In this document: one piece after another, positions 1-12,510 of the stretch
Numbering within the stretch: position 1 is the first letter of the stretch
Layout of the letters: each line of letters begins with the position of its first letter
Assembly: GCA_013398615.1 (NCBI GenBank)
Contig: VZSR01003371.1
Span: forward strand, 9,030,197 to 9,094,196
DNA length: 64,000 bases
From: Brachypodius melanocephalos
Lineage: Eukaryota; Chordata; Aves; Passeriformes; Pycnonotidae
Direction: 5' to 3'
Made by a program: the position numbers and the translations under genes
Notes under the pieces: model-generated
Told to the model about the DNA's origin: nothing
The model's database searches: none
What the model saw: only the letters and a program-made list of their open reading frames with translations

Positions 1-137
1 GTGAGCCACAGGGACCTGGAACACATTCTTAGACTCTCCAGAGTCCATCCACGGGCACCCTTTCTCTCAGAAGCTGTTGCATTGAAGATCCACGTTGAAG
101 GACTGGATAATTTTACAATTACATTTCTCAGCCACTT
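1..137 (+). other. Possible 3' part of an exon cut by the window edge
   Basis: Frame 1 is open from the first base to a TGA at about 142-144. It encodes a mixed charged and hydrophobic stretch containing RDLEHILRLSRVHPRAPF. A GTGAGC sequence that would serve as a splice donor starts at 138, so an exon could end at 137 and the stop would then be intronic. No protein family is recognised. An open run of 46 codons is not rare by chance, and the upstream end lies outside the window, so this is only a candidate. Confidence 0.18.
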
Positions 138-3100
138 GTGAGCTGCATGATTCAGTTACACTGAGAGAATTTGGCTTATTAAAGCAACTGTACAAAGTGC
201 AGTGTAAGAAGCTTAACTCTCATTTCATTTCCATCACACTGTATTGCACAAGCTCTACGGACCTTGCAGTGAATCATGCTGAGATCCTCAAAGAGGCGCA
301 GTTAAAAATTCAGAATCTTAGATGTTTTAGTAAAAAGGCAGATAACCTAAAATGCTGTTAATGGATCTAAAATATGAAATAAATTAATACGCTTTACAAC
401 TAAAATTAAAAGGATAGGAGAAATATTCCACTATTTGTAAGGACACATCAGTGAAATATTATATATTTGGCTGCCAAATAACCAAGGTACTGAATTCTTG
501 CTTGATCTCTCAAATGGATAAAAATAGTAAAACGATGTCTGAAAAGATCCTACAAGGAGGACATTGATAATGGAATAAAGGGAGCCTTGAAAATGTGTGC
601 TACACTGAGAAGTATAATTAGAACTTCTAATTCTAGCAAGACCTACAGCAACAGATGGCTTAAAACCTTAATCCTTTTATCATTTTATGGCATCTATAGC
701 AGACATCTGGAAGAACCAGTGGAGGTGGGAAAACAGACAGAAAGCTCAGTGATGAATTAAAGCCTTTCTTCATCATAGTGAGTCACAACAGAAGGAACTT
801 GTTAAATTATTACTAGTGTACATACACATATTTAACTGAATTATAACTGAAGATATGTCCATAAGAAAGTAATTCTTCTCTGAGTGGCAATCCCATGACT
901 GTGAAATTATTTTCTAAAACCTTTTCCCATCTGGGATTATAAACATTTATTCCTTAAAATCCTGACCCCTGTATAAATTAGAGCTCTTGTCTGTTGCACA
1001 GACTGTTGACCACCCACATTTCATGGACTTTTCCCTTCTCTCCAAGGCAGAGTGAATGTGATTTATATTTTCATTGTTTAAAAGACAAGATATGATTTTA
1101 GCTCAATTTATGTATTCATTTGAAACTTGAGTGTTGTGACTCTAAACCCATGTGCAAATTAGATTAAAGCCAGCAGATTCCTGTAGAGAACAATCACTTC
1201 TCAGAAACTGTAAAGTCAGAAATCAGTAACCTGCTCATATGTTTTCAAAACGACCCAAAATTCTAAATGTCCACCCCAGTCCTCCACTAACACTCCACAG
1301 CTGTTTTCTCAGGTCTTTGCTTTCTAGTTCATAATTTTATGCATCCCATAGTTATCCTTCCTTTCTTGAAAAGAAATACAAATTCAATAGAATGAACAAT
1401 ATTAACTGAAACTGTTGAATGTGACAAAGTTGAAATGTCATCAAAAGTGACAAATGAGTCCCTTCAGGTAGAAATTTTTCTTACTAAGAGCTGAAAAGCA
1501 GAATTCCTGTCTTCCAACCACACAACGATTAGAGCTTCTCTCTCCAAACAATGTGAGTTTTTTTAATGAGAGAGTAGTATGAAAAAAAAAATGTACAGCT
1601 CATATGTGCTACTTACAAGACAGTAGAAATTAGCCTTAAAGCAAACTAATTTTTGCATCAACCTGATTCCTGTTGAAACTAATGAAAAATCTCATTTAGG
1701 CTTCTAAAAAGGACAGATATATTATAGACTTCAAGGCATTTTAAAAACTCCATCTCCCACAGTTTGAGCAGTGAAACAAATGGGAACATCCATACATGAG
1801 TATTAGTGTAATTGAAAACAAATTAATCAATTATCAAATCAAAGCCTTAGCAATATACCAACTGATAGAAAGTCTTTTGAAATATCAATGTTTCTTACTA
1901 AATTATTATGGCTATGGTCTTTAAACTTCCATTCATAATGGACATTTGGGGGATTATGAAAAAGGACCATACATCTCTATCTATGCTCATGGATTACAAA
2001 TACTAAAACTGGTTTTCAGGGAAGAAATCCTGTAGGGTTTTATTTCTTCACAAATTTCCACTTCTCCCACCTTTTCTTAATGTTGAAACTGAAAATTCTA
2101 TTTAACAGCCATTTAAAACAGAAGAAAAGGAAACAAAATACTTTGAGACAGCTTTCTCTGTTGGATCCCATGTGCTTCCACAAACATGACATTTTGGCAT
2201 CCTTCAAAGCAGTGGGACTTTTGCAATTATGATCGTCTTCAACAGCAAACTCCAATAGAATAGGAAAAAAATTAATTATATATATAAAAGGTAGTTCTAT
2301 TTATATATATCCCACAAACTAGGAAAAAAAAAAAACCAAGTAAAATCAATTGAAGTTGAAGGCTATATTTTGTGACATGAAATAATCTATCTCTAAAAAA
2401 CACAAATGAAAGCAAGTGGTCTTTTTCCATAACCACTGTGTTTGGAATGCAGAGGACACAGCCATCAGGGTTGGGCACTGTCAGCTCTTCTTTCATTTGA
2501 TGCCTAATAGTGTATTTCAGAAAACAAAAGAAACCTCCACAAACACTAGAAGGTACAGACATAATTGCAATGTGACTTCTCAACAGCAGAGATGTAGAGA
2601 TGAAGATGTTTTATCAGTACATTAGGTTACACTTGAGATTTACATTACCAGTATCAGCATTACTGAAAATGACTGCATTTTTAACAGGTAATAAGCTAAA
2701 CAACAGTAAAAATGTGAAACTGGGAATGTGAAAATGTGAATCAGTGTGAAGAGAAAATTAAAAGAAATTCTATCTATACAGATTAGTAAAACTCAAAGCT
2801 TTCTTGCCTAACAGTACAATGGAGACAAAGCAAGTTTATATCTAATTCTCTGCAGTTCGAAATTTTTGAAAGAAATTTATTAATGGCTCACATTTTTGAA
2901 GCTTCTTAGAATAATTACAGGTTCAAAAGCAAGTTTATAGGCCATGTTTCTTATCCTTTGATAGACAGTATTTCCTCCTACTATCCTAGTACAGTGGATA
3001 GTACTCCTATGAGCATTTCTTTCATATTCTTCAAGTAAAGTTATTCCTAATACAATACTTCCTAAGTCTGGACTGGGGGAATTTAATCTTTATAATAAGA

Positions 3101-4692
3101 GATCTGACAACTTAGAACTCTGAATTATGTCTGTAAATTTACATTCGTCTTAACTTCTCTTCCACATCTGATTCAAGGTGAACACTTTATTAATCATTGG
3201 ACTATGGTGGGGAAAAAAAAAAAGCCGCAAAAAAAAACAAACCACAAAAAAACAACCCAGAAACCTCAACAACCCAGTTAAAGAGCAGGAGGGGTTCTTT
3301 GGACATTTACACATGATATGAGGAAAAAGTGGTGCAGTTACCAGACTTCAGGCAGGTACCTCCCTAATAACAGGCCTTGAGACACTTCATAAGAAGCCCC
3401 TGTTGAAAAGTTTCATCAGGATTTTACACACAAGTTTCTGCAAAGGGCATCTTTTGTTATTGTTATAAATACTTCTACTAAAATTCCTAAAACTGGCCAG
3501 TGATAAGGAGACACGAGATCCTACTGTACATCTGCCAATATTAAACCGGGAACCTCCTGGAGCTGTGAAAAAAACTTTATGCTTCACTTTATCCCACAAG
3601 ACCAGGGTCTCAAATTAAAGGTCAGATCCATTATTTCACATCAGTGCTAAAGGCAGGAGAATTTATTCACTACAGAATTAAAGATTAACCTGATGCTTCA
3701 CCAAGCATATGACTGTCATAACTTAGCAGACATCATGGGAATGTAGAAATCTGAAAGCACCCTGTAAAAGTTGATGCTATCTCCAGTCTTTTGCTGGACT
3801 GCAGAAGGAGGCTGGGGGAGCCAAAACACCAAAGATGCTTTTGCCTTTGTATTTTCGAAGCCAATCTTTCTTGTATCACACACCTTTGGCTGCAGTTGCT
3901 GTAGTAAATCCATCATCAGGACAAGGAGAACAAGCAGGGCTCATCTACAGATTGTAACAAGTGGCAAAGCATCACAAAAACCTAAAATTAATTTTTACAT
4001 ATGTAGGATCAATAAATAAAATTAACTCCCCATATTTTCCCTCCTTCTCTCGCCTAGATGTGCAAACAGATCAGTAAAATATTTCATGGTGTCTAAAAAT
4101 GCTGTACTTCAGGTGTTGCTTCCCTCTCTTTGATTTTGTTTTTCTTTGGCTACTAGATCCATATGGCCTAAATACTTGGCAACTTAGCTGTTGCTCAGAC
4201 TTTTCATAATATTTCCACCTCTAGCCTCCTGTAGGCTAGACACTGAAACAGTGACATCAACGTGATCTAATTTATGTCAAAACCCAATAAGATTATTCTG
4301 TACACAGTCATCTCAGACTCTTTTCAGATGGGTTGCTAATAAAATTCAGTCCTGTGCTAGTCTTTGCTTGGTTTAAACACCAAAATTTTAGAAAATGCAA
4401 TCTAAAGCAATTTCATAAACTTAGAAGGACAACCTCCTTCCTGTTAACATTCTTGTTCTCAGGCTCTAACAAGAGCATCATTTCACACCACTGCTCTCTC
4501 CTGAATTCAAATGTGTAAATCCACTGAGGCCAGACTTTGTTTCAGTTGCCTTATTAAAAACTCCAAGTTACTCTACCAAACTAAACAGGATGAGGCTAAA
4601 TTTGCATGTGGTTAACTGAAAGCATAATCCAGACCTTTAAGATTTCACCCAAAAAATCCCTTCAATTTATATTTTGGGAAATGGACTCAACA
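138..4692. other. AT-rich non-coding stretch
   Basis: No gene, RNA or recognisable repeat family was seen. Short open frames here have no coding-like composition and no convincing splice borders. Simple sequence includes short TA runs near 2277-2310 and an A-rich tract at 3213-3258. Most likely intron or intergenic DNA. Confidence 0.6.
3213..3258. repeat. A-rich simple sequence
   Basis: A-runs interrupted by single or paired C and G bases. No retroelement body is recognisable upstream, so it is listed only as low-complexity sequence. Confidence 0.8.
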
Positions 4693-5043
4693 CTAAGGTC
4701 TTTGCACAGGAGAGACAGCTTTACACAGTGTGTAATTGCCTTCAGTTCTTGTTGCACCTGCCTTCACTTGCTCTGGAAAAGTGATGTATTTGCTTTCTGC
4801 TCCAATGGATGAGCAGAGCTGCTTCATCCATAACCGTGTCACTACATTTCCAGCTCTTAGACGCCTCTTGGATACTCCCTCAGGCACTACATTTTGCTGC
4901 AGAGCATGACCCATTTCCATAATCTGCCCTTTCCAGTGTAGTCTCTCCAAAGGGTATATGTCCCTCTTTTCTCTGAGAATCTGCAGCAGGTCTCCCATGC
5001 ATATCCAAAATGTTCCTTCTCGCTTACAAGCTCCATCACTAGC
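4693..5043 (-). other. Coding-like open frame, unidentified
   Basis: The minus strand is open for about 117 codons between a TGA at 5044-5046 and a TAG at 4693-4695. The predicted product is rich in charged residues, for example EKRDIYPLERLHWKGQ, unlike the hydrophobic chance frames nearby. By hand count about 31 of 101 codons from 4998 onward begin with G, which is the bias expected of coding DNA. A second frame over the same bases is also open for about 50 codons, which weakens the case. No domain or family is recognised. It lies about 300 bases from the coiled-coil-like remnant on the same strand, so both could belong to one decayed gene or retrocopy. It may equally be chance. Confidence 0.25.
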
Positions 5044-5338
5044 TCACTAATAATGACATACAAGCACCATTATTCTACCAAATACAAAGAACTTTTGTGA
5101 CAGTAAAAGGTGCCCCTAGTGATCTAAGGCTGACTCAGCTTTACATGCAAATGTGTGGACTGTAAAATGATGATAAATTGATTCTGTACCAATGGATGCA
5201 CATCAAGCACCTTAATAATCTGTTTTCAAAGGCAATCACTTAGGTATTCTGTTCATTTTTAGAGACAAACTATTAAATCAAGAAAGCATTTTTCCCTTCT
5301 CAAAAACATGTCAGAAAACATTAGGGTTTCTCCTCTGC

Positions 5339-5857
5339 TCAAGAGAAGTAAGGTCCATGCACACAAATGTGATTTAACAGGGCACCCTCGACAACTCTTT
5401 TAATTTTAGGGCGCAGTTTGGCCTTTCTCCCATGTGATGCTATTGAGCCACTGCCCAAGCAGTACAACAGCTCTTGGAGGCCCTGTGAGCAGGAAACAGT
5501 GCAAGGCAGCAGACCCCAGCCTGCCTCACCAACAGAGGGGATCACACAAACATTTGGTCTGGAAACCAGAGCACGAGGGTTTGACGTGGCAGTTTTACTC
5601 ACAGCTTCTTCTCTTACATGGAACTGGACATCAGTCTTTGTGACACCAAAAGCAGGGTCTATCTGCTGTTTAATTTCTCCTCTCAATTTATCTTCCAGCT
5701 CATTAATCCGTTTCCCAGCAACCTATCCCCACTTTCTATTCTTACAGGCAATTCTTCTCTGAGCTCCTGCTGGGAGGCATCCATCTTTCAAAGCAGCCAA
5801 GCTTTAATTCCTTCTTGTCTTGCTTGAGCTGCATCAATCCTTCTTTTTTTTTCTGTC
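5339..5857 (-). pseudogene. Broken coiled-coil-like coding remnant
   Basis: Read on the minus strand, one frame from 5857 gives a heptad-like charged stretch (RRIDAAQARQEGIKAWLL), an in-frame TGA at 5788-5790, then MDASQQELREELPVRIESGD. Near 5710-5720 the coding-like sense moves to the next frame, as a one-base loss would cause. It continues as RINELEDKLRGEIKQQID and stays open to the stop at 5339-5341. Both halves look like one amphipathic helix family. Splice-like sites also occur: TTTCAG before 5857, GTAAGA after 5746, and GTGAGT where the coiled-coil sense fades. The stretch has several CpG dinucleotides, unusual for its surroundings. I do not recognise the parent protein. Alternatives are a decayed exon, a retrocopy, an old mobile-element ORF, or chance. 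Confidence 0.35.
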
Positions 5858-7389
5858 CTGAAAATTCAAGACTTGTTCTCAGATTAAGAAAACAATGCTG
5901 GAAATGGGACAGCTAACCTGAGTAATGGACACCCTTCTTAGAGAAAAAGCTTTCAAGTACCTAGAAAAGGAACACCCTATATTCTAGTACAGAAATTATA
6001 ACATCTCAATAAACAGAGCCTCATTTAGCATGGCAGTTCTTCAGAGAACAGAGCACGTGTCTTCAGTGGCAAAGTACTTTCTAGAATAGAAGACCTAAAA
6101 CCAATTTAAAATTACCCCATCTAAAACACTAATATAACTATATTATCAAGCTCCTACATTTGATGCTTTTCATTTATCCAGAAAACAACTAAACAATTGA
6201 GACGTTATTAGTTTCAATTCCCACCACACTGATGGCAGTGTATATAAATAAGTGGAAACACTTTTTAGAACATTTGCACATACTGCCAATGCACATCTGC
6301 AGCCTGACTTCTGTGCTGTTGTTTGCTTTGCTTATGCTAACAGTGGAAAACATTTCTAACACAAAGTGCTCCAGGTCACTTTTTGTACCTGATGCAGACA
6401 TAATCAGAGTTTTTTTCATAAAAACTCCTTTACTTTCAGTCCCAGCTCAATTAAGGGATATGTTTTCTTAACAAGTTTCTCCTCTCTGCCCTAGTATCCT
6501 TGCACACTTAAGGATTACTGTCAGATGAGCCAAGCCAGCCCTACTCCTATCAGAATGATTTTAGGGAAGGTAGGTGATGTCATGCCCCCTTCAGTGCAAG
6601 ATACAGCTGCTGCCACATTTTGCTTTCTCACTCTTGTGCTACTACCCATATTTGCATTTGTTTAGGCAGGCACATGCCATATATTTGGAGACACTTTTTT
6701 AAGTAACAAAAAGGTTTTGTGGGTTGTTCCATTTGGAATTTTTAATTTAGGGGATTTTTCCTTCTTTCTTTCTTTCTTTTTTCTTGCTGGCAGTTACTCC
6801 AAAATAGGGCTAAGCCTACAAAGAAAAGACAGCTTGGAGAAGAGTTAGCAGATATGATGAGTAAGGGAAAAGATTGATTTCCCTCTCCAGTACTCCTTTT
6901 TTATTACTACTTTAGGGTTTGAGGCATGAAGTAATTCCCTTATCTGGACCAATATATTTGACCAGAAGTAGTTCAAATAATAGAGGTAGCAAGGAAAGCT
7001 CTGCTGAAGAATACAGCGAAAAACTATTGGAGACAATACACCTGGGGAGACTACAAAGGCAGAGAGATGGTGGATGTGGAAATCACCATGGAGATATCAT
7101 ATTGAAAATTTAAAAAAAAAAATAGGAGAAGAATGAGGAGCAATAGCCTAGCTTGAACCTTTTTGTATTTCCTCTATACTCCAAGGCCCGGACCAAGTCC
7201 TTGTTTATTATTGTTGTTCTTATTTCATCAAAGCCTCTGATCCCACTAGAGGTGCTCTGGCTATTCCTGCTCTCAAGCTTGCATCATCCTTCCTTCCACA
7301 TTTTCTATATAGACATGGTGAACCTCTGCTACCGTTGAAATTCATCTACATCTTTGGCAACTAAACTTGGTGGTCATTTAAGAAGTACC
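5858..7389. other. AT-rich non-coding stretch
   Basis: Nothing recognisable apart from a short TTTC microsatellite at 6761-6780. The open frames present are short and hydrophobic, as expected of chance frames in AT-rich DNA. Confidence 0.6.
6761..6780. repeat. TTTC microsatellite, about 4 units
   Basis: A run of CTTT units grading into a T-run. Short and nearly perfect. Confidence 0.85.
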
Positions 7390-7740
7390 ACAGGAATGTC
7401 TGTTGCACGTGTGCCAGAGCCACAGGGGCTGCCAGGCTGCACACAAATAAACTCATGCTCGAGTATGAGCTGGAACACAAACACGGCTCAGAGGCACCCC
7501 TGAAGGCACTGGAGACACTGCAGTGTTCTGGTGATGAAGCTGGACCTAAGGTTGGCCTTGAGGCTGCTGCTGCACACCAAGAAGGATGAAACTTCCCTTC
7601 CTGCTGTGGATATGGTATCACACAATTCTAAAGCAAAATTTTCTGCACGCCCAGGCGCTGTAAAGGGATGCAGTTTCTTTCAGTATTGCACAGCCCGAGT
7701 CAGCCTTCCAATGCTGGGTGACACTATTAACCATGACTAA
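7390..7740. other. GC-richer island, unidentified
   Basis: Locally richer in G and C than its flanks and open in more than one frame on both strands, which is the expected side effect of fewer A/T-made stop codons. No gene or repeat family is recognised. It could be part of an unlisted retroelement, a non-coding exon, or neither. Confidence 0.3.
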
Positions 7741-10700
7741 TACAAAGACAGAAATATGAGAGAAGACATTTTCCCCCCCTTATATTTAGGTTAAATGGTA
7801 ATCCACAGAGAGATATTGGGCATTCAATGTCATGCTTACAAATATAAACTAGTAAAATGCTAACATCATCTACATTAGAGAATACTTTTTTCCACACTTA
7901 AATAGCATTAGATGATTCTCTGACCTTGTGTTATGAACAGTTCATTGCCAGTTTCATTTGTAACACTGTTACTATGAAAAAGCAGTACCTGGGCAATTTT
8001 AGGGCACAAAATCCCTCCAATACCCCTTAAAAGTTGCAAGGTCATAATTATAACTAAGATGGATGTCCCTGTTTTTATTCATTTATCACAATGGTGCTCT
8101 GGAGAAGTTTTCTTTGCTGTGAATGGCAAGGAAAAAAATTAACCAAAGACCTTGGGAGTTTGACAGAATACAGGAATCAGCAGTCTGAAACAGCATAGAC
8201 TGAGGAGGCATGCTGGAGGAGAACAAGTCTGGTTTAGTGTTTGATGAGGTGACTATCACAAGCTCCCTATCTTAATTTTTTTCTTTTCTTGCTTGTCTTC
8301 CTTTTGCTGTTTGCTATAAACCATTCTGTGCTTGATATTCAGTCACTCTCTTTTCTCCTCCAAAGGTTTTGTGGGGTTTTTTTGGTACAATGTGGAATCA
8401 ACTTACTCTCATACAACCTGCAAAGGAATTCAACAAAGCCTGAAATTCAAGCTGTGAATCTTTGAAAAAACAGAATCAAATATCAACATCGCAACTGTGT
8501 GCCCACATCTATTTCATCCTGTGACAGCATCATAAGTTTATTACAGAGCAACTATCACTCCACAGTAGCACTGGAGACTGGCTTTCAGCAGTAAATCCCA
8601 TAAAATATTTTAATAGAAATAAGAGTTAAAGAACTCATCTACCTCTCTACTACAACATAACAAGTTGTTTCCTTCACACATACATTATGTCCCTTCAAAA
8701 TGACAAAATATATGTGGCAACTTTGGTATACCTAATTACTAGATCACAAATAAATACATTTCCAACTGAAGGATAAAATATACTGGAGGCATGAAGCATT
8801 TCTGTCAATAACTGATGTAAAACCTTGAAGGACACTGTGTAGCAACTAAATCACATATTAATCATATTTATTTGCTTACATGCTACCAATGTATTTCTTA
8901 GCACCACCAGCTGAACTACTCCCATTTCTTTAATCAAAACCTATTTCTGGCCCATATGAAAATCTGTGGCTCATAAACATAAAGTACATCTTGGGACTAT
9001 GTCCCTTTCAAAACTTTTAATGTTTATTTAAGATCAAGTCCAGACTTCATTAAGTCTTGTAAAGAGTCTTATTTAGTTTTAAAGTGCTTGTTTAACCCAC
9101 TGGGCAGTATGCACTGCCTCAGTCCATGGCTACTATGGCTGAAAGCCTTGGCCCAAGCTCAAGACAAAAGTGTGAAGATTTCCATTACCATCTCGTGCAT
9201 GAGTCAACAGGGAGCCATCACACGCCAATCACACTCATGAGAGACTCCCTCTTCTATATTTCGAAGCGTAACTGTATATTTAAAAGAGAATGAAAGATAA
9301 GCCTTGACAGATGTATCTCGTTGGCATTAAGTATAATGTTAAGAGCACGTGATAATGAAGAACTAGCTGGATCTCTTAAAGCCCAGACATCTCTAGAATA
9401 TTCATTTATATAAATGTAAGTTTATTCCATCTGATTTTTACAACTACAAGAAATTACAGAAAGGAGAACCAAAGCATTATCCAGCTCAAAGTACAAATAC
9501 GCTGAATTAGCAAAGTCAAGAGCTAATTGTCATTGGCTCATAGAGCCTCTGCCCACACTGGGCAGCGAGCAAGTGATGGAAAAACTCTCTCTGTATCAAC
9601 AAACAAGCTCTGAACTCATTTAAGACTATAAATGCATTTTTCCATTGGTGCAGCTATCTGAGATATTGCTTTTTAACTTTCTTAGATCATAAAGCAAATT
9701 ACAGAACAACAATACTCGGATATTTACTACAAGCAATCCCACCTTGAGTTTCTGAACAATCCATGAGAAGTTATTTACATACTCTCATAGGCTTTCAGAC
9801 TGTGGTCTCAAGCCTGCTTATGTGTCAGTCACAGACACATGACAAGCTTCCACAGCAGCTTCAGAAAACCACATTAAATGCTTTTTTCTAATTAAAAAAA
9901 AATTTAAAAAAAATCAAAAAGCAGCCCAAGTCAGATGCAAAAGAAAACCCCTTCGAAATACAATTTAAAGTATTACATACAGCAATATTTAAACAACATT
10001 ATAATGACTCATGTAACTCTCTTAAATAGCCCCAGTGAAAGCAAGAGGATGACTTTAAATATAAGGTTCAAGTAATATGGTTTCCAGGTTAATAAAAGAA
10101 ACATATTCTTCTAGGTAGTCTCCTATAATGATGAAGTTCAAAAGAGATTAAATGACTGTGAAAGGCTTTTTTCCCCTTTTCCAAAATTCATATTCCTCTT
10201 TTCAATTTCACTTTGAGTTACACGTTTCATACATTCAGTTCATGAATGCAAATGTAATCTTACACTATGGATCATGGCCCCTCTGGAGCAGGGACAAAGG
10301 AGCTAAAAGGAGATTGAGAATTGTTAGGCAGCAGTAATCTGCAAGAACTGAGTTCTTCCAAGGTGGAGAAATGAGAGCAGGCTGTGATAAGTGACTACAC
10401 ATGGTTTCACGTGCTGGGAAAGTGCTCATCTAATGCAATTGTTTACAATAGCTCAGATCCTCCAAAATGTTTGTGTGAGCCAGTAATTACAGATGCACCT
10501 CAGTCTTCACATAGTAGAGGAAATAAGTTGTTGTCAACTCAGGGGGTCACTTAAAAACAGATAAACCAAAAACAGGTCAGGATTTTCAGTTTAAAAATGT
10601 CAAGTACTCAGATCAAATACTCTGGAAGTCTAAAACTGGAATTATTGCTGCACTGTACACAACGATTCAGACTTCTATAAGCACAAGTAACAGGGGCTGA

Positions 10701-11109
10701 AAGTCAATGGAAGCCAGGCTGCAATTACGCAATCACTAGCAGTACTGACTACAGCAGCTTACCTAATCTTCCACAGTCCCAGCCACTTATTCCTGCCCTT
10801 GCATGGCAGGCAGTACTGTGCTTGAGGTGTTCGTATGCTCATCTCATGACCAAAAAAGTAAAACTGGTCAAAGTGTAAAACAATTCCATTAGAAAAATAG
10901 CAGTGTTTGCTATTACTGAGGTTGTGGCAGCACACATTGAGAATCAATGAGACAGCTGAGAGATTACACTGATCAAGTTATGCTGCTGCCACAAAGTTGT
11001 TCAGCAGCTGCACCCATCCAGGAAGAGTTGCCATATCTCCCTGAAAAGCTCAACCACATCTTGTGCCAGTGTCCTGGGTGCCCAGGACTATAAGAATAGA
11101 GTAAAAACA
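7741..11109. other. AT-rich non-coding stretch
   Basis: No gene or repeat family seen. The part at 9480-9720 is dense in homeodomain-, CCAAT- and forkhead-like words and is raised as a finding. The remainder shows nothing. Confidence 0.55.
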
Positions 11110-11670
11110 AGGATTACATCGCCCTTCTTAGCCATAAGAACACACTACTGGCTCATGGACAGCTTGTGTCCACCAGGACCCCCAGGTCCTTCTCTGCAGA
11201 GCTGCCTTCCAGCAGGTCAGCCCCCAGCCTGTGCTGGTCCATGAGGTTGTTCCTTCCCAGGTGCAGGACTCTGTATCCGTCATTGCTGAATTTCAGAAGG
11301 TTCCCCTCTGCCCTCTCGAGCCGGTCAAGTCCCTCTGAAGGCTGCACAGCCCTCTGGGGTACTGGCCACTCCCCCCAGACTTGTCTCATCAGAAAACTTG
11401 CTGAGGAAACATCTGGCCCTTCAGCCAAGTAATTGACAAAAAATTAAAAATACTGAGCCCAGTACAGAACCCTGGGGGACATCTAGACCCTGTGCCAATG
11501 ATCCCTCTGGGATCTGCCACTTGGCCATCCCAACCCATCCCACTCGCTAGCCACCCAACCCACACTTCTTGAGTTAGCCCGTAAGAACTTCATGAGAGAT
11601 AGTGTCAAAAGCCTTGTTGAAGTCAAAGTACACATTATCCACTGCTCTCCCTTCATCCATCCAGGTTGTT
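11110..11670 (-). mobile_element. CR1 LINE fragment, reverse-transcriptase region
   Basis: This is an antisense internal piece of a CR1 non-LTR retrotransposon. Conceptual translation of the minus strand shows, in order, the first catalytic block as YFDFNKAFDT (11601-11631), the block DVPQGSVLG (about 11455-11483), the position of the FADD-type catalytic box as FSDETSLGG (11371-11400), and the downstream region LDRLERAEGNLLKF through LGRNNLMDQHRLGADLLEGS with AEKDLGVLVD. CR1 ORF2 copies the element RNA into DNA at the target site. This copy is dead: it has in-frame stops, a frame break after LGVLVD, loss of the second catalytic aspartate (DE for DD), and neither element end. Identity follows from the conserved CR1 motifs. 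The exact subfamily cannot be set by eye. Confidence 0.93.
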
Positions 11671-12149
11671 CTAAGAAGAAAAATACCCTCTAAAATAAAG
11701 AGAAAATTTCAACTCTCCCTGGCAGTATGCATACATAAGAGACACTGTTCTGTACTTAGGGCAGTTTCAACATTGGAAAGTAAGTCTGTCACTATGATGT
11801 TCTGAAAGACTTCAACCCAGTGTATTCCCTCTCCCTGAGGAGATGGATCTCTCCTTGGTCTCACATTTGCCTTCCAAAAACCAACTGGATACATATCACT
11901 TTTCCAGCAGGAAGTTATTTACCAGTAATATAAAGTGGCTTTTCACACAGTACGTTCCCTTTAAATTGTTTCTCTGAAGCAGGCAACAGAGCACAAGGTT
12001 TGTGTATTTTGTCTCCTTTCCTCTCTCACCAGGATTTTTACTGGAATAAACCTAAGGCAACTACTGAAACACTGGGCTGTGGTGTTTGAATTCATGCAGA
12101 GGTAATTTTTCCTGTTGTAAAACAGATGGAATTATCCTTAATTTGTCAA
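11671..12149. other. Unassigned sequence beside the CR1 fragment
   Basis: CR1 similarity stops near 11670. The following bases show no coding signal or recognisable repeat. Confidence 0.5.
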
Positions 12150-12510
12150 GATGCAACAAGGGGTGACTGGTCCCTGAAGGCCAAGGTCACCATGGCAAGA
12201 ACCTCACTGAGCAGTGTTCCATTGCAGCACATCAAGTGAAGTGAGCTAGGCAGGCTGGAGATGGTGGCCTGTTCAGCTGTGAGTCCAGAAGATAAGGCAG
12301 TGTCCTGGTGATGAGCCAGGTCTGAGCTCCAGACACATCAGGCTCTTGTCAGAGTTCAGACCATGGAGCACATGGCCAGACAGGCAGACCTGCTGTGGTA
12401 GCAGAGCTGGAGACAGCTGCACCCATGGTGTGGGTCAGGCCATGATGATCCCCAAAGAGCTGGGTCATGGCCACTACAGCCCATCGGTGCCTTCAGGGCA
12501 CACAATTCCA
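12150..12510. other. GC-richer island, unidentified
   Basis: A compact block rich in CTGG, CCATGG and CAGG words inside AT-rich flanks. A frame of 74 codons starting at 12346 is open but has no recognisable domain. The sharp composition change suggests an inserted element or a non-coding exon, but I recognise neither. Confidence 0.3.

Noticed and set aside
11166..11432. 88-codon plus-strand frame
   Set aside because: It is the antisense shadow of the CR1 reverse-transcriptase frame.
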